NCBI RefSeq assembly: GCF_004005375.1 | Contig: NZ_RZUF01000001.1 | Span: forward strand, 124,001-188,000 | From: Rheinheimera sediminis | GTDB taxonomy: Bacteria > Pseudomonadota > Gammaproteobacteria > Enterobacterales > Alteromonadaceae | Direction: 5' to 3' | DNA: 64,000 nucleotides | Shown: positions 43,989 through 55,179 of the stretch, piece after piece | How the letters are laid out: every line of letters begins with the position of its first letter | How positions within the stretch are numbered: position 1 is the first letter of the stretch | The notes under the pieces: model-generated | What the model saw: the letters and a program-made list of their open reading frames with translations, nothing else | The model's database searches: none | Told to the model about the DNA's origin: nothing | Made by a program: the position numbers and the translations under genes

Positions 43989-44740
43989 CTTGGTGTTTCC
44001 TTTGACTTAGGGTGGCCGTAAACAGGTACTGCTTTGATAAACAGCTTTACTGCATGCCAATAAATTCGTGTCATAACTTGTACGTTTTGCCATGGACGGC
44101 GGATCAGTAGACCTTTAAGCGAGGCGAGACTGAATGGCTGCATCCGCAAATCAAACCAGGCACTAAATATTTTTTGCTCAGCTTTGAAATTAGTAATGCT
44201 TAACTCCAAACGATCAGGCTCTGCACAAACAGACCAATGATACTGCATATCCATAGGATTAAAAGGCGACACATGGAAGGCTTTATCATGCTGATAATAA
44301 GAACGTGCTGCGTCAGTCACAGGCACCAGATAATAATGCCGTTCATTCCAGGGCGTGTTGCTGACCTCAGCCAACAAAGCTACAAGTTGAGCACTCTGAT
44401 CGAAGCAGTAATACAAGGTCAGTGGACTAAAGTAGTAGCCCCAGTTCGCCAAGGGGCTCATCATACAGACTTTAGCCACAGTGCCTGTAAAACCCAGCTC
44501 ACACACTTTTTGCCGAACAGCAGCAGTTAAATCTGTAGCTCCAGCTAAATAATCGGCTCGCCTGTAACTGCAAGCGGCAAACCTGGCTTTTGACCACAAC
44601 CAACCTTTGGCCGGAATACGCTCAAGCTCATCCAGATCAAGCCAGAAATAATGCACCTGGTAGTCAAACCCATGGACTTTAGGCAGATAGCGCTTATGCC
44701 CTACCTCCCCCATTAATAATGCATGCCCTGATGGGATCAA
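43985..44740 (-). CDS. DUF1365 family protein
   Basis: About 251 residues of the DUF1365 family: HKRYLPKVHGFDYQVHYFWL, YYFSPLTLYYCF and EVSNTPWNERHYYLVP, with FHVSPFNPMDMQYHW. Biochemical role unknown, but the gene constantly travels with the FAD oxidoreductase and a cyclopropane synthase-like methyltransferase. I choose the TTG at 44740, which overlaps the previous stop (TTGA) and has GGGAG seven bases upstream; the frame extends to 44824 within the neighbour. Confidence 0.9.
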   Translation of the reverse strand: MIPSGHALLMGEVGHKRYLPKVHGFDYQVHYFWLDLDELERIPAKGWLWSKARFAACSYRRADYLAGATDLTAAVRQKVCELGFTGTVAKVCMMSPLANWGYYFSPLTLYYCFDQSAQLVALLAEVSNTPWNERHYYLVPVTDAARSYYQHDKAFHVSPFNPMDMQYHWSVCAEPDRLELSITNFKAEQKIFSAWFDLRMQPFSLASLKGLLIRRPWQNVQVMTRIYWHAVKLFIKAVPVYGHPKSKETPR

Positions 44741-45990
44741 AACTCCACTCCCATGGCACGAGCTATATCTACAGCACTGCGAACCCCATCTTCGTGGAAG
44801 CCGTTGTACCAATAAGCACCGCAAAACCAGCTGTTGTTAACACCATTTACCTCAGCACGGCGTTGCTGTGCTGCAATAGTACAGTGATTAAATACCGGAT
44901 GGTCGTAGTTGAAACGTCTCAAAATTTTGCTTTGGTCAATAGCATGACTGTGGTTCAGGGTAACAATAAAAGTAACAGGAGCCGTGATATTCTGCAAAAT
45001 ATTCATGTTGTAGCTTAAAGTAGCATGGCTGGATAAATCGTCAGTCAAATGATAATTCCAGGCCGCCCAGGCCGCTTTGCGTTTAGGCAAAATCCGCTGG
45101 TCTGTATGCAGTATTACCTCATTTTTTTGATACGCAATACCACCTAACACTTGTCTCTCAGCCTCGCTGGGGTCCTTTAACAGCGCCAACGCCTGATCAC
45201 TGTGACAAGCAAAAACAACTTGATCAAAAGACTCTGTCCGACCGTCGGCAAATTCCAGAGTGACCCCCTTATTGTCTCGAGAGACTGCTTTGACCGGACT
45301 ATTGAGTTTTACCTGCTCAGAATTAAGCGTATCTAATAAAGCGCGCACATACTGACGTGACCCGCCTTTAATGACCGACCACTGAGGCCGGTCTGCCACA
45401 TTGAGCAAACCATGGTTTTTAAAGAACTGCAGGAAAAAGCGCAGTGGAAAAGATGGCATATCAGCCAAGCCAGATGACCAAATGGCGGCCCCCATAGGCA
45501 GTAAATAATCATTCCTTAGCGCTTTGCCTAAATTATGCTTCGCCAAAAATTCATCAATCAGCAAGTCCAGATCAGGATGATTTTGCTCCAGCAGCTGCTT
45601 GCCCAGACGGTTAAACTTCACTATGTCGGTCAGCATGCGCCAAAACGACGGGCGAAACAAATTACGGCGCTGAGCAAATAAAGTGCCTAAAGTATGACCA
45701 TTATATTCAAGACCAGTATCGGCTTTTTTCACCGAAAAGCTCATTTGCGTATGCTGAGACTCTACTTTCAGCTCATTCAGGAACTTATTAAACAGTGGAT
45801 AAGTCCAGTTATTGAAAACAATAAAGCCAGTATCTATCGCATACTCTTTACCCTGAACATTCACATCTACTGTTGCGGTATGGCCTCCCAGATAAGAACC
45901 AGCCTCGAACACAGTCACCTGATGCTGGCGCTGCAACAAATACCAGCTCATCATGCCGGAAATACCACCGCCTACGACCGCTATCCTCAT
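44737..45990 (-). CDS. FAD-dependent oxidoreductase (amine oxidase/desaturase-like)
   Basis: 417 residues. MRIAVVGGGISGMMSWYLLQ is the Rossmann dinucleotide motif, followed by VFEAGSYLGGHTATVDV and, near the C-terminus, WFCGAYWYNGFHEDGVRSAV (FAD-binding end). Family members sit in DUF1365/cfa clusters and are annotated as NAD/FAD-binding proteins; a role in modifying membrane fatty acids is suspected. Starts one base after the stop of the SnoaL-like gene. Confidence 0.94.
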   Translation of the reverse strand: MRIAVVGGGISGMMSWYLLQRQHQVTVFEAGSYLGGHTATVDVNVQGKEYAIDTGFIVFNNWTYPLFNKFLNELKVESQHTQMSFSVKKADTGLEYNGHTLGTLFAQRRNLFRPSFWRMLTDIVKFNRLGKQLLEQNHPDLDLLIDEFLAKHNLGKALRNDYLLPMGAAIWSSGLADMPSFPLRFFLQFFKNHGLLNVADRPQWSVIKGGSRQYVRALLDTLNSEQVKLNSPVKAVSRDNKGVTLEFADGRTESFDQVVFACHSDQALALLKDPSEAERQVLGGIAYQKNEVILHTDQRILPKRKAAWAAWNYHLTDDLSSHATLSYNMNILQNITAPVTFIVTLNHSHAIDQSKILRRFNYDHPVFNHCTIAAQQRRAEVNGVNNSWFCGAYWYNGFHEDGVRSAVDIARAMGVEF

Positions 45991-46440
45991 TTATGTATCC
46001 TTTGCCATTTTTTGTTTAATTTTGTTAGTGACCCAGCCCAGTAACGGAATATGCCCCACTATCATTTCATTTAAGTCGTAGTAATCTCTGTGGTAGGCAA
46101 TTTTACCTTCGCTGTTCCAGTGAACTATGGAGCAACCATGCACTGAAATGGCTTTGCCATTACCAATAGCTTCATGGGTAAAGGTCATGATCCAGCTCAG
46201 ACAACCTTGATCCTGATCGGCAATTTTTGCTGTAGCCACAAAAGTACAACTGCTTAACCGCGCATACGCATGTGAAAAATACTGCAGCAACTGCTCCAGA
46301 CCTATAATGTGATGCACAGGATCGACAAATTCTACATTGTCAGCATAAAGCTGCGATAGGGAGTTCAGGTTGTTTTGGCTTAAGCTATTGTAGAAATCTA
46401 AAAAAAGCTGCAGTCGTTCTGTCGCGTTATTTTTATTCAT
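45991..46440 (-). CDS. SnoaL/NTF2-like protein
   Basis: A 149-residue protein of the NTF2-like fold: LFLDFYNSLSQNNLNSLSQL, YADNVEFVDPVHHIIGLEQL and HRDYYDLNEMIVGHIPLLGW. Such proteins are often annotated as nuclear transport factor 2 family; activity unknown. The start at ATG 46440 overlaps the phrB stop by 8 bp (ATGAATAA). Part of the same operon. Confidence 0.9.
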   Translation of the reverse strand: MNKNNATERLQLFLDFYNSLSQNNLNSLSQLYADNVEFVDPVHHIIGLEQLLQYFSHAYARLSSCTFVATAKIADQDQGCLSWIMTFTHEAIGNGKAISVHGCSIVHWNSEGKIAYHRDYYDLNEMIVGHIPLLGWVTNKIKQKMAKDT

Positions 46441-47866
46441 GATCCAATACATCCTGCGGTTTTTTTACGGTATGGAACAACTCTAAGGTTTTTAACCGCG
46501 CTTTGCCGTGGTCCACTATGGGTTTGACATAGTCGCTCCACAATGGCAAAGGATGGGGCCAGTGAATTTGCTTTTTAGCCACATCCGCCAGCTCAGGCAA
46601 CATACGTTTTATAAATACCCCATCCGGGTCAAAACGTTCACTTTGTGTAACGGGGTTAAAAATACGGAAATAAGGTGCAGCGTCAGTGCCAGTTGAAGCT
46701 GCCCATTGCCAACCGCCGTTGTTGGCAGCAAAATCGCCGTCAATCAACTTCGACATAAAATACTGCTCCCCCCAGCGCCAGTCGATATGCAAGTCTTTGA
46801 CTAAAAAACTGGCCACTATCATACGTAATCTATTATGCATCCAACCCGTTTGATTTAATTGGCGCATAGCTGCATCCACTATAGGATACCCCGTCTGACC
46901 ATCACACCAGGCCTGAAACAACTTTGTATTATTCGGCCACACAATGCCATCTGTATCTTTTTGAAAAGCCTTATGTTTAATCAGTTGTGGAAAAGCCATC
47001 AAAATATGATGATAAAAATCCCGCCACACCAGTTCAGATAACCAGACAGCAGCACCGGATTTTTCTCTGTCCCAGTCATTGGCTGCTTCCAGTTGCAAAC
47101 GACTGATGCACTGCTGGGCTGACACCACTCCAATAGCAAGATAAGCAGACAATGATGATGTACCTTGCAGAGCAGGAAAATCACGCTCAGCTTGATAATG
47201 AGCCACTTTATCCCTGCAGAATTGCCGCATCTGCTCCAACACAAGTAGCTCATCTACTGCATAAGCAAGCGAAGTGCCATCTCCTTTCTTCATCAAAGGC
47301 AATTCAGGCAGCTGAAGTTTTGTCTCAGCTAAAGCTTTGGGTTTAGGAAAACAACCTATACCAACCTCACGCAAACGCGCCAGCCAGGTTTTCTTAAAAG
47401 GGGTAAAAATCTGATAAATGCCTCCTGTTTTGCTGAGGATAGTCCCAGGCGGCATGACCGCTTTGCGATCAAACCAAAAACAGGCTTTGCCTGAACGAGC
47501 AAAAATATCGCTACTCTTGCGATCGCGCAGACGCTCGCGCAGTTCGTATTCATTATGGCCATACAAGGCCTCTGCACCAGCTTCTATCAACTGCTGCATT
47601 AGTTCTGGTACAGCAGCGTAATCACTACCTTCAATTGCCAGTAACGGAATATTCAGTGCCGCCAGCTCAAGGCCTAGTTGCTGAACACGACGACGAATAA
47701 AATCTTGCTTGATCGGAGCCATACTATGCGCTTGCCAGCTGTCCGGCGTGGCAATAAAAAGCGCCACCACAGGCAAACCAGACTGACAGGCTTCAAACAA
47801 GGCCTGATTGTCATAGACACGCAAATCATTACGCAGCCAGACTAAAGAAAATGCGGTGTGATTCAT
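46433..47866 (-). CDS. phrB: Deoxyribodipyrimidine photolyase
   Basis: A 477-residue class I CPD photolyase that uses light to split cyclobutane pyrimidine dimers. The N-terminal antenna domain begins LVWLRNDLRVYDNQAL. The FAD domain has SAYLAIGVVSAQQCISRL, WRDFYHHILMAFPQLIKHKA, DAAMRQLNQTGWMHNRLRMI and NGGWQWAASTGTDAAPYFRI (FAD and dimer binding). Full length. Its start overlaps the preceding stop by one base. Confidence 0.98.
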   Translation of the reverse strand: MNHTAFSLVWLRNDLRVYDNQALFEACQSGLPVVALFIATPDSWQAHSMAPIKQDFIRRRVQQLGLELAALNIPLLAIEGSDYAAVPELMQQLIEAGAEALYGHNEYELRERLRDRKSSDIFARSGKACFWFDRKAVMPPGTILSKTGGIYQIFTPFKKTWLARLREVGIGCFPKPKALAETKLQLPELPLMKKGDGTSLAYAVDELLVLEQMRQFCRDKVAHYQAERDFPALQGTSSLSAYLAIGVVSAQQCISRLQLEAANDWDREKSGAAVWLSELVWRDFYHHILMAFPQLIKHKAFQKDTDGIVWPNNTKLFQAWCDGQTGYPIVDAAMRQLNQTGWMHNRLRMIVASFLVKDLHIDWRWGEQYFMSKLIDGDFAANNGGWQWAASTGTDAAPYFRIFNPVTQSERFDPDGVFIKRMLPELADVAKKQIHWPHPLPLWSDYVKPIVDHGKARLKTLELFHTVKKPQDVLDHE

Positions 47867-48807
47867 CAGGCGCGTAACCCCAATTCGTCCGGGAATGGCT
47901 GCAAGTATTGCTGCGCTGCCAGATATTGGTGTGGATGTTGAGCCAAATGATGACGTAACAGAGTTAATGGAGCTAACAAAGGCAAATGCCCCTGCCGATA
48001 CTTATGGATCAGGGTCAAAAGCTCCTGTTTAGCACTGCCACTGAGCATTTTCTTGAAGAAGCCTTGCAAATGCATTAATACATTCGCTTGCTGTTTACGA
48101 GTGGCTTGTTGCTTTAAGGCCTGCATTAAATCCAGCAAATAACGCTGCGCCAATTCGTCAGGAGCAAACAGTTTCGCCTGAGCCACTAAGCGTCCTAATT
48201 CGCGGTACGCTGTAGGACTATGCGCCATGACTAAAAACTTGTAACGGCTGTGGAAAGCCACCAATTTACCGACACTAAAACCCGACTGCAACATCTGCTG
48301 GTAGTCATGACAGGCAAAGATCCGGGTCACAAAGTTCTCTCTCAGATTGCTGTCGAGTAAACGACCATCCTCTTCCACTGGCAACCAAGGATAACTATTC
48401 ATCAGTTGCTGGGTAAAAATACCGACGCCAACTTTACCTAATTGATTGCCGTTTTGATCATTTAGCCGCACCCGCTCCATACCGCAGCTCGGGGACTTAG
48501 CGCAGACAATATAACCTGATAATTGCGTAAGTTGTGGCAACAGTTTTTGGGTAAACCGCAGCATAGTCTCAGTGTGGTCAATACTGCTGTCTTTGCTGTT
48601 GACCAATCGTACTTGCTGAGCGGAATTGAGCTGAAGCCGAATTGCTGGACGTGGTACACCCAGACCAATTGCTTGCTCAGGGCAGACAGGTACGTAGGAT
48701 ACAAAAGGCGCCAAAGTACTATTACAAAACTCTGACGCTTTATGTCCGGCATCAAAACGCACTTTTTGCCCAAGCACGCAAGCGCTGACGCCAATTTGGA
48801 TACTCAT
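47866..48807 (-). CDS. DUF523-DUF1722 fusion protein (TudS-like thiouracil desulfurase plus YbgA)
   Basis: 313 residues. The DUF523 part (about 1-150) has GVSACVLGQKVRFDAGHK, VCPEQAIGLGVPRP and AKSPSCGMERVR, with the three cysteines that bind an Fe-S cluster in TudS enzymes. The DUF1722/YbgA part follows (VAFHSRYKFLVMAHSPTAYR). YbgA is next to phr in E. coli, and here too. The start at 48807 (MSIQIGV) is chosen over a frame eight codons longer. First gene of the operon. Confidence 0.92.
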   Translation of the reverse strand: MSIQIGVSACVLGQKVRFDAGHKASEFCNSTLAPFVSYVPVCPEQAIGLGVPRPAIRLQLNSAQQVRLVNSKDSSIDHTETMLRFTQKLLPQLTQLSGYIVCAKSPSCGMERVRLNDQNGNQLGKVGVGIFTQQLMNSYPWLPVEEDGRLLDSNLRENFVTRIFACHDYQQMLQSGFSVGKLVAFHSRYKFLVMAHSPTAYRELGRLVAQAKLFAPDELAQRYLLDLMQALKQQATRKQQANVLMHLQGFFKKMLSGSAKQELLTLIHKYRQGHLPLLAPLTLLRHHLAQHPHQYLAAQQYLQPFPDELGLRA

Positions 48808-48847
48808 AATAATTACTCGCAGAAAAAGCACGGAGATGAATAGTTTT

Positions 48848-48876
48848 GTTTACAGTTCCGCTGCTTCATTGGATCA
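48848..48876 (-). promoter_or_regulatory. Putative ECF sigma (RpoE-ChrR/ECF11-like) promoter of the photolyase operon
   Basis: On the minus strand TGATCC, then exactly 18 bp, then TAAAC, 41 bp before the first start codon. The published Rhodobacter RpoE consensus, as I remember it, is TGATCC-N18-TAAGA; four of five bases match in the -10. The operon content (photolyase, cyclopropane synthase, DUF1365, FAD protein) matches the known core regulon of that sigma factor. The sigma and anti-sigma genes are not in the window. Confidence 0.65.
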
Positions 48877-49138
48877 CCACAAGAGAAAATTTTGACAACC
48901 AAGGCTAACACATGGGCAGGCTAATCTGAGCTTATCTGCCAGCCAGGACTTTGGCACCGGCACTACAGATATGCAAAGCAACACAGCTGCTGTTTATGCA
49001 CACAAAGCGCAGCGACTGTAACCGCTATGAGCAAAGCCGGTTTATCCCCGTCCTCCTTGAAGCTAGAGTGCTTTCGACTGCGCTGTTTCGTCCAATTCGT
49101 ATAGATTAACTATGCTTCAGGGGGTTCATTGCCGCCCT

Positions 49139-49162
49139 GCATCCTGAGGTCATTTGGGTATA
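49139..49162 (-). repeat. Solo end of the MITE-like element
   Basis: GCATCCTGAGGTCATTTGGG then TATA, matching 22 of 24 bases of the complement of the 7493 end. No partner end was found within 300 bp to the left. Nested inverted repeats (AACTATGCT at about 49108 against AGCATAGTT around 49180-49188) surround it, so the stretch may be a decayed or divergent copy. Confidence 0.55.
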
Positions 49163-49230
49163 TACGGCCCCCTAACGGAGCATAGTTAGAGCCAGTGGCA
49201 GAGCTACTAACCCTAGAGTTTTGTCGAGGT

Positions 49231-49275
49231 AAAATAAACAAGCTGCGCCTGAGAACGCAGCTTGTTTATTTTTTG
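49231..49275 (-). terminator. Intrinsic terminator of the subtilase gene
   Basis: AAATAAACAAGCTGCG pairs with CGCAGCTTGTTTATTT around an 8-base loop; on the minus strand a T-rich tract follows. It is 14 bp after the stop codon at 49289. Confidence 0.88.
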
Positions 49276-49288
49276 TTTAACAGACCTC

Positions 49289-50869
49289 TTATTGATACGA
49301 ATAACTGAAAGTTAGACCACTAAAAGTCGTATAGGCTCTGACGCCAATATGCCAGGTACCAGCCTGAGGGTTTGAGATAGTGCACTGCTCCATATTGCCA
49401 TCCAGATAAGGACGACAATCGTATTGGCTGGTGGAAGGTTGGCTGTTGTATCTGACATACAAATCAGCGTCACCTGATCCACCTGCTATGTTGAAACTAA
49501 GACTATTGACTCCCGAAGGAATGCTATAAGAACCCCGCAACCAGTTACCTGAAGTCGCTGATAAGTTTTGGAAAGTTTCACCGCCTGTTGGAGCTGTATT
49601 ACCTCCACCGCTACAGCCGTTGACCGCCAGATAATCTGCTGCTGCTTTGGCCTGAACTATGCCAAAACCAAAAGAGTTATCACGACCAGTACTACCTCTG
49701 TCCTGCGCTGTGACTTGCAAAGCAGCACGAATTTGTCCTGCCGTACACTGTGGATAGTTACTCCAGACTAAAGCCGCCACAGCTGCAATATGGGGAGACG
49801 CCATAGAGGTGCCGCTGATACTATTGTAACCGCCATTGTTCCAGGTTGAGTTTACAGCAACACCAGGGCCTGCTAACTCGACTTGTGCGTTACGCTGAGA
49901 GAAACTGGCAAGGTTGCGGCCTGAGTCAACGGCAGCCACAGACACCACTGCATCATAAGAAGCAGGATAAGATAAACTGGTATTGCCGGCGTTGCCTGCG
50001 GCAGCAATCAATAACATGCCACTATTGTAAAAGTTAGTCATGGCTGTTTGTTCGGTTTGACTTGAACTGCCACCACCTAAACTCATATTCACCACTTTAG
50101 CGCCTGCATCCTGACAAGACTGAATGCCATCAATCAAATCAGAGGCAAAAGTCCAGTTACCTGAGTCGTTAAAAATTTTAACAATGTGAACTCCAGCCTG
50201 GCCAGAGGGTAAAACCCCGACCACACCATCATTATTGTTCAGCGCTACCATAGTTCCGGCCACATGAGTACCATGACCACTGCCATCTGTTGACCAAGTG
50301 CCATGGCCTGAAAACGCAAAACCTGTCACTCCTGAACTCGGTAAATCAACATGATTTAAGCGATACCCCGTATCAATCACACAAACCGGGGTATTAGCAG
50401 CATTGTTGTCGCTGACCAAATTAGCCTGAACCATGGCAATCCCATAAGGCGTGCTTTGCGCCATTGGCGTGATCAGATCAAACAGATAACGTTTTTGATC
50501 CACTTCGATGAACTGTACTTCAGGGTCGGACACCATAGCTTTTAACTGGCTTGGATTTAATTCCAGCACGCTGGATTTGACTGAACTTAAGTGTCTGATC
50601 ACCTTTCCTTTGTATTTACGTGCGAAAAGTTCAGCCTCTTGCTCAGAGAATACAGCTGTTTGAACACCATTTTGTACGGAAACTGTAGCACCATCTTTAA
50701 ATCTGACTATGTATCTGCTGATGCTGTCATCAGTTGGATCAATAGTGGCAAGACTGGCTGCAGTAATAAACTCTGGCCCATCGACAGCTGCATTCACAGC
50801 CATTGAGATAAAGGATAAAGCAAAACAACCAGCAGTTCCCAATAACAGTACTTTGTTTGTATTTTTCAT
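49289..50869 (-). CDS. Secreted S8 subtilisin-like serine protease with PPC domain
   Basis: 526 residues: a signal peptide (1-28), an inhibitor-I9-like propeptide (about 50-125, ending in the FIEVDQKRYLF strand), an S8 catalytic domain with Asp166 (VIDTGYR), His199 (GHGTHVAG) and Ser355 (GTSMASPH), and a C-terminal PPC domain (about 430-526, YSIPSGVNSLSFNIAGGSGD and DADLYVRY) usually removed or used in substrate binding. An extracellular digestive protease. Preceded by about 380 bp of AT-rich DNA, so probably its own promoter; a terminator follows. Confidence 0.96.
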   Translation of the reverse strand: MKNTNKVLLLGTAGCFALSFISMAVNAAVDGPEFITAASLATIDPTDDSISRYIVRFKDGATVSVQNGVQTAVFSEQEAELFARKYKGKVIRHLSSVKSSVLELNPSQLKAMVSDPEVQFIEVDQKRYLFDLITPMAQSTPYGIAMVQANLVSDNNAANTPVCVIDTGYRLNHVDLPSSGVTGFAFSGHGTWSTDGSGHGTHVAGTMVALNNNDGVVGVLPSGQAGVHIVKIFNDSGNWTFASDLIDGIQSCQDAGAKVVNMSLGGGSSSQTEQTAMTNFYNSGMLLIAAAGNAGNTSLSYPASYDAVVSVAAVDSGRNLASFSQRNAQVELAGPGVAVNSTWNNGGYNSISGTSMASPHIAAVAALVWSNYPQCTAGQIRAALQVTAQDRGSTGRDNSFGFGIVQAKAAADYLAVNGCSGGGNTAPTGGETFQNLSATSGNWLRGSYSIPSGVNSLSFNIAGGSGDADLYVRYNSQPSTSQYDCRPYLDGNMEQCTISNPQAGTWHIGVRAYTTFSGLTFSYSYQ

Positions 50870-51253
50870 ATCTGTACCTTGTAAGAGTATTGAAGTCCGT
50901 GATGTGAAATTGCGTCCTGCGGCTCCAAACTTAGCAAGGCATCCAAATTAGTCTTTACATATGTGTTATATATTTATTATATATTCTTTATAATTCATTG
51001 AATTTATTAAAATTTATGACTTGTTTTGCATAAGGTCTATGCTTTTAACACAACAGACTACTTGGGTGGCAGGGAGGCGCAAAAATCTGCGCATTCAGTC
51101 AGTAAAGAGATCAGTTTTTTAAAAAGATACTTTTACTTCTCTGATTTTATTAATTAAATCAACAATGGTCGACACTCATTATCCCGAGCTTAAGTTAAAT
51201 AGTCCGTCACTCTAAACAACAGGATTTGATAAATGTAAAGACAGAGGCAATAA
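50870..51253. other. AT-rich intergenic region
   Basis: It separates the subtilase gene from ihfA; both are on the minus strand and the region carries the upstream region of the subtilase gene. No open frame with family resemblance was seen. The stretch 50950-51060 is very AT-rich. Confidence 0.6.
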
Positions 51254-51287
51254 AAAAGGAGTGCCTTTAAGGTACACTCCTTTTTAA
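51254..51287 (-). terminator. Intrinsic terminator of the pheST-ihfA operon
   Basis: On the minus strand AAAAAGGAGTG-TACCTTAAAGG-CACTCCTTTTTT: a 10-bp stem followed by a T run, 17 bp after the ihfA stop. Confidence 0.9.
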
Positions 51288-51303
51288 TCACACAACAACA
51301 AGG

Positions 51304-51600
51304 TTACTTTTTGGCGGTGCCGACTTCGACTCTGCTTTTTAACTTTTGACCTGGTCTGAAGGTCACCACACAACGGGCTGAGATAGGAATATCTTCACCT
51401 GTCTTTGGGTTACGACCAGGTCGCTGGTTTTTCACACGCAGGTCGAAATTACCAAAACCCGAGAGTTTTACCTGGTCGCCTGCTTCCAAAGCAATGCGGA
51501 TCTCTTCAAAAAAAGATTCGACTATTAATTTTGCATCGCGCTTGCTGATGCCAAACTTGGTAAATAAACGTTCTGCTAAATCGGCTTTGGTAAGCGCCAT
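51304..51600 (-). CDS. ihfA: Integration host factor alpha subunit
   Basis: 98 residues of the HU/IHF family: [20 protein letters not shown], then [20 protein letters not shown] carrying the DNA-intercalating proline region, and [20 protein letters not shown] at the end. With IhfB it bends DNA at specific sites. Directly follows pheT (2-bp gap), the order pheS-pheT-ihfA found in E. coli. Confidence 0.98.
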   Translation of the reverse strand: MALTKADLAERLFTKFGISKRDAKLIVESFFEEIRIALEAGDQVKLSGFGNFDLRVKNQRPGRNPKTGEDIPISARCVVTFRPGQKLKSRVEVGTAKK

Positions 51601-51602
51601 TC

Positions 51603-53990
51603 TTAATCCCTCAACGTTGCGTTGAACTCATTGCTCAGCACCTCGACCACAGAAGAGATAACCTGTTGGATATCTTTATCTTCAAGCGTTCGCGCCTTGT
51701 CCTGCAAGGTTAAAGCTATTGCCAATGACTTGTGGCCTTGTGCAACACCCTGCCCTGTGTAGACGTCAAACAATTTTAGGTCAACTAATTGATTTCCGCC
51801 AACTTTTCTAATAGTAGCAAGGATATCTGAAAAACGCACATCAGATTTCACAACAATAGCTAAATCGCGACGGTTTGCAGGGTATTTTGAAGTTTCCTGA
51901 GCTAAAACAATGTGCTTATCACCAAATGCTTCCAGCTCTATTTCAAATAAAAAGGCTTTGCCCTTAATACCCAGTTTGCGTTCCGCTTCAGGATGCAAGG
52001 CTCCAAGGAAACCTACAGTTTTACCATCTCGATTTAACACAGCCGTTTGACCAGGATGTAAAGCGCTGTGCTCTCCTGTGCTGAAAGTAAAACGCTCTGC
52101 AGCTGAAGTGCAGCTTAACAGCGCTTCCACATCACCTTTAACATCATAAAAATCAACGGCGCGCTCTGCGATAGTCCAGTGTTCGTTGCCATAACTGCCA
52201 ACAATAACACCACCTAACACCGGCACCTGACGTACACCACCTTCTGCGCTGGCATCAGGGATAAACTTCAGGCCATATTCGAATAAACGAATACGGGTCT
52301 GCTGACGGTTTTGGTTGTATTGCACGGCTTGTAACAAACCTGGCCAGAGGTTTAAGCGCATCGCCGACATATCGACAGAAATTGGATTTGGTAGCACCAA
52401 AGCAGCCTGACCAGGGAATAAAGTTTCCTGCACTTTAGGGTCAACAAAGCTATAGGTAATAGCTTCCTGATAACCACGGGCAACCAGCACATCGCGTAAG
52501 CTGTGCACAGCAATACGGCTTTCCTGATGTTTGCTCATCGCAAGAGATGCTTGTGGCGCTACATTTGGAATATTGTTGTAGCCATAGACCCGGGCGACTT
52601 CTTCGATTAAATCTTCAGGGATTGAAATATCAAAGCGGTAGCTTGGTACTGTGACTTGCCACTCATCACCTGATACCTGAACCTGCATCCCTAAACGCTG
52701 GAAAATCTCAGTCACTGTCTCTGTTGCAATAGAAATGCCTAAAATACGGTCCAGCTTAGTGCGGGTTAATGCAATTTGGGCTGCTTTAGGTACATGAGTC
52801 TCTGACACTGCTTCAACCACAGGGCCAGCTTCGCCGCCAACAATAGCGAGCAGCAGGGCTGTTGCCCTTTCCATCGCAGTGCGTTGCAATTCAGGGTCGA
52901 CACCACGCTCATAGCGGTGTGAAGCATCAGTATGTAAGCCGTACTGACGAGCTACACCTGCCATCTCAACAGGAGAGAAGAATGCGCTCTCAAGGAAAAT
53001 GTCGCTGCTGTCTTTCGTCACACCACTGTGCAAACCACCAAAGATACCAGCCATGGCTAAGGCTTTTTGACTATCCGCAATCACCAGCGTATTGGCTTTT
53101 AACGTCACTTCGTTGCTGTCTAAAAGAGTTAGCTTTTCGCCTTCTTTGGCCATACGCACATCAATATCACCCTCGATTTTTGCTAAATCAAAAGCGTGCA
53201 TCGGATGACCCAGTTCCAACAAGACGAAGTTGGTCACATCCACCACAGCATCGATAGACCTAATACCTGAACGGCGTAATTTTTCCACCATCCACAAAGG
53301 CGTTACAGCAGCTGTATTGATGTTGCGAATAATACGGCCTAAATAACGTGGACAAGCTTGAGGCGCTGATAACTGGATGGCTTTCACATCGCTGATTGTT
53401 GCTGCAACAGCAGCAATCTCAGGCTGGCACACATCCAGATTGTTCAGTACGCCTACTTCACGGGCTAAACCTTTTAAGCCTAAACAATCAGCACGGTTTG
53501 GCGTTAAATCCACTTCAATGGCGTTGTCGTCTAACGTCAGGTACTGACGAATATTCTGACCCAGCGGCGCATCAGCGGGCAATTCAATAATGCCTTCTGA
53601 GCTTTCAGCCATGCTAAGCTCAGACAAAGAACACAACATGCCATTGGAAGGCTGACCACGTAACTTAGCGGCTTTAATTTTAAAATCGCCCGGCAATACA
53701 GCACCTACTGTCGCAACCACAACTTTTAAGCCCTGACGGCAGTTGGCTGCACCACAAACGATATCTAGTAATTCACCAGTGCCAATGTCCACTTTGGTGA
53801 CTTGTAATTTGTCGGCTTCAGGATGACGACCACATTCAACCACATGGCCTACCACTACACCGCTAAATTCACCGGCAACAGGTTCAACACCGTCTACTTC
53901 CAGACCGGCCATCGAAATTTGTTCTGCTAACTCATTGGTCGATAACTGCGGGTTGACCCACTCACGTAACCAGGATTCACTGAATTTCAT
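51603..53990 (-). CDS. pheT: Phenylalanine-tRNA ligase beta subunit
   Basis: 795 residues. The N-terminal tRNA-binding domain (about 40-150, [20 protein letters not shown]) is followed by B3/B4 editing ([20 protein letters not shown]), B5, the catalytic-like core and the C-terminal ferredoxin-fold anticodon-binding domain ([20 protein letters not shown]). Same length as the E. coli protein. Forms the alpha2-beta2 synthetase with PheS, charging tRNA-Phe. Confidence 0.99.
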   Translation of the reverse strand: MKFSESWLREWVNPQLSTNELAEQISMAGLEVDGVEPVAGEFSGVVVGHVVECGRHPEADKLQVTKVDIGTGELLDIVCGAANCRQGLKVVVATVGAVLPGDFKIKAAKLRGQPSNGMLCSLSELSMAESSEGIIELPADAPLGQNIRQYLTLDDNAIEVDLTPNRADCLGLKGLAREVGVLNNLDVCQPEIAAVAATISDVKAIQLSAPQACPRYLGRIIRNINTAAVTPLWMVEKLRRSGIRSIDAVVDVTNFVLLELGHPMHAFDLAKIEGDIDVRMAKEGEKLTLLDSNEVTLKANTLVIADSQKALAMAGIFGGLHSGVTKDSSDIFLESAFFSPVEMAGVARQYGLHTDASHRYERGVDPELQRTAMERATALLLAIVGGEAGPVVEAVSETHVPKAAQIALTRTKLDRILGISIATETVTEIFQRLGMQVQVSGDEWQVTVPSYRFDISIPEDLIEEVARVYGYNNIPNVAPQASLAMSKHQESRIAVHSLRDVLVARGYQEAITYSFVDPKVQETLFPGQAALVLPNPISVDMSAMRLNLWPGLLQAVQYNQNRQQTRIRLFEYGLKFIPDASAEGGVRQVPVLGGVIVGSYGNEHWTIAERAVDFYDVKGDVEALLSCTSAAERFTFSTGEHSALHPGQTAVLNRDGKTVGFLGALHPEAERKLGIKGKAFLFEIELEAFGDKHIVLAQETSKYPANRRDLAIVVKSDVRFSDILATIRKVGGNQLVDLKLFDVYTGQGVAQGHKSLAIALTLQDKARTLEDKDIQQVISSVVEVLSNEFNATLRD

Positions 53991-54003
53991 TATCTGCTCC
54001 CGC

Positions 54004-55179
<1,176 letters not shown>

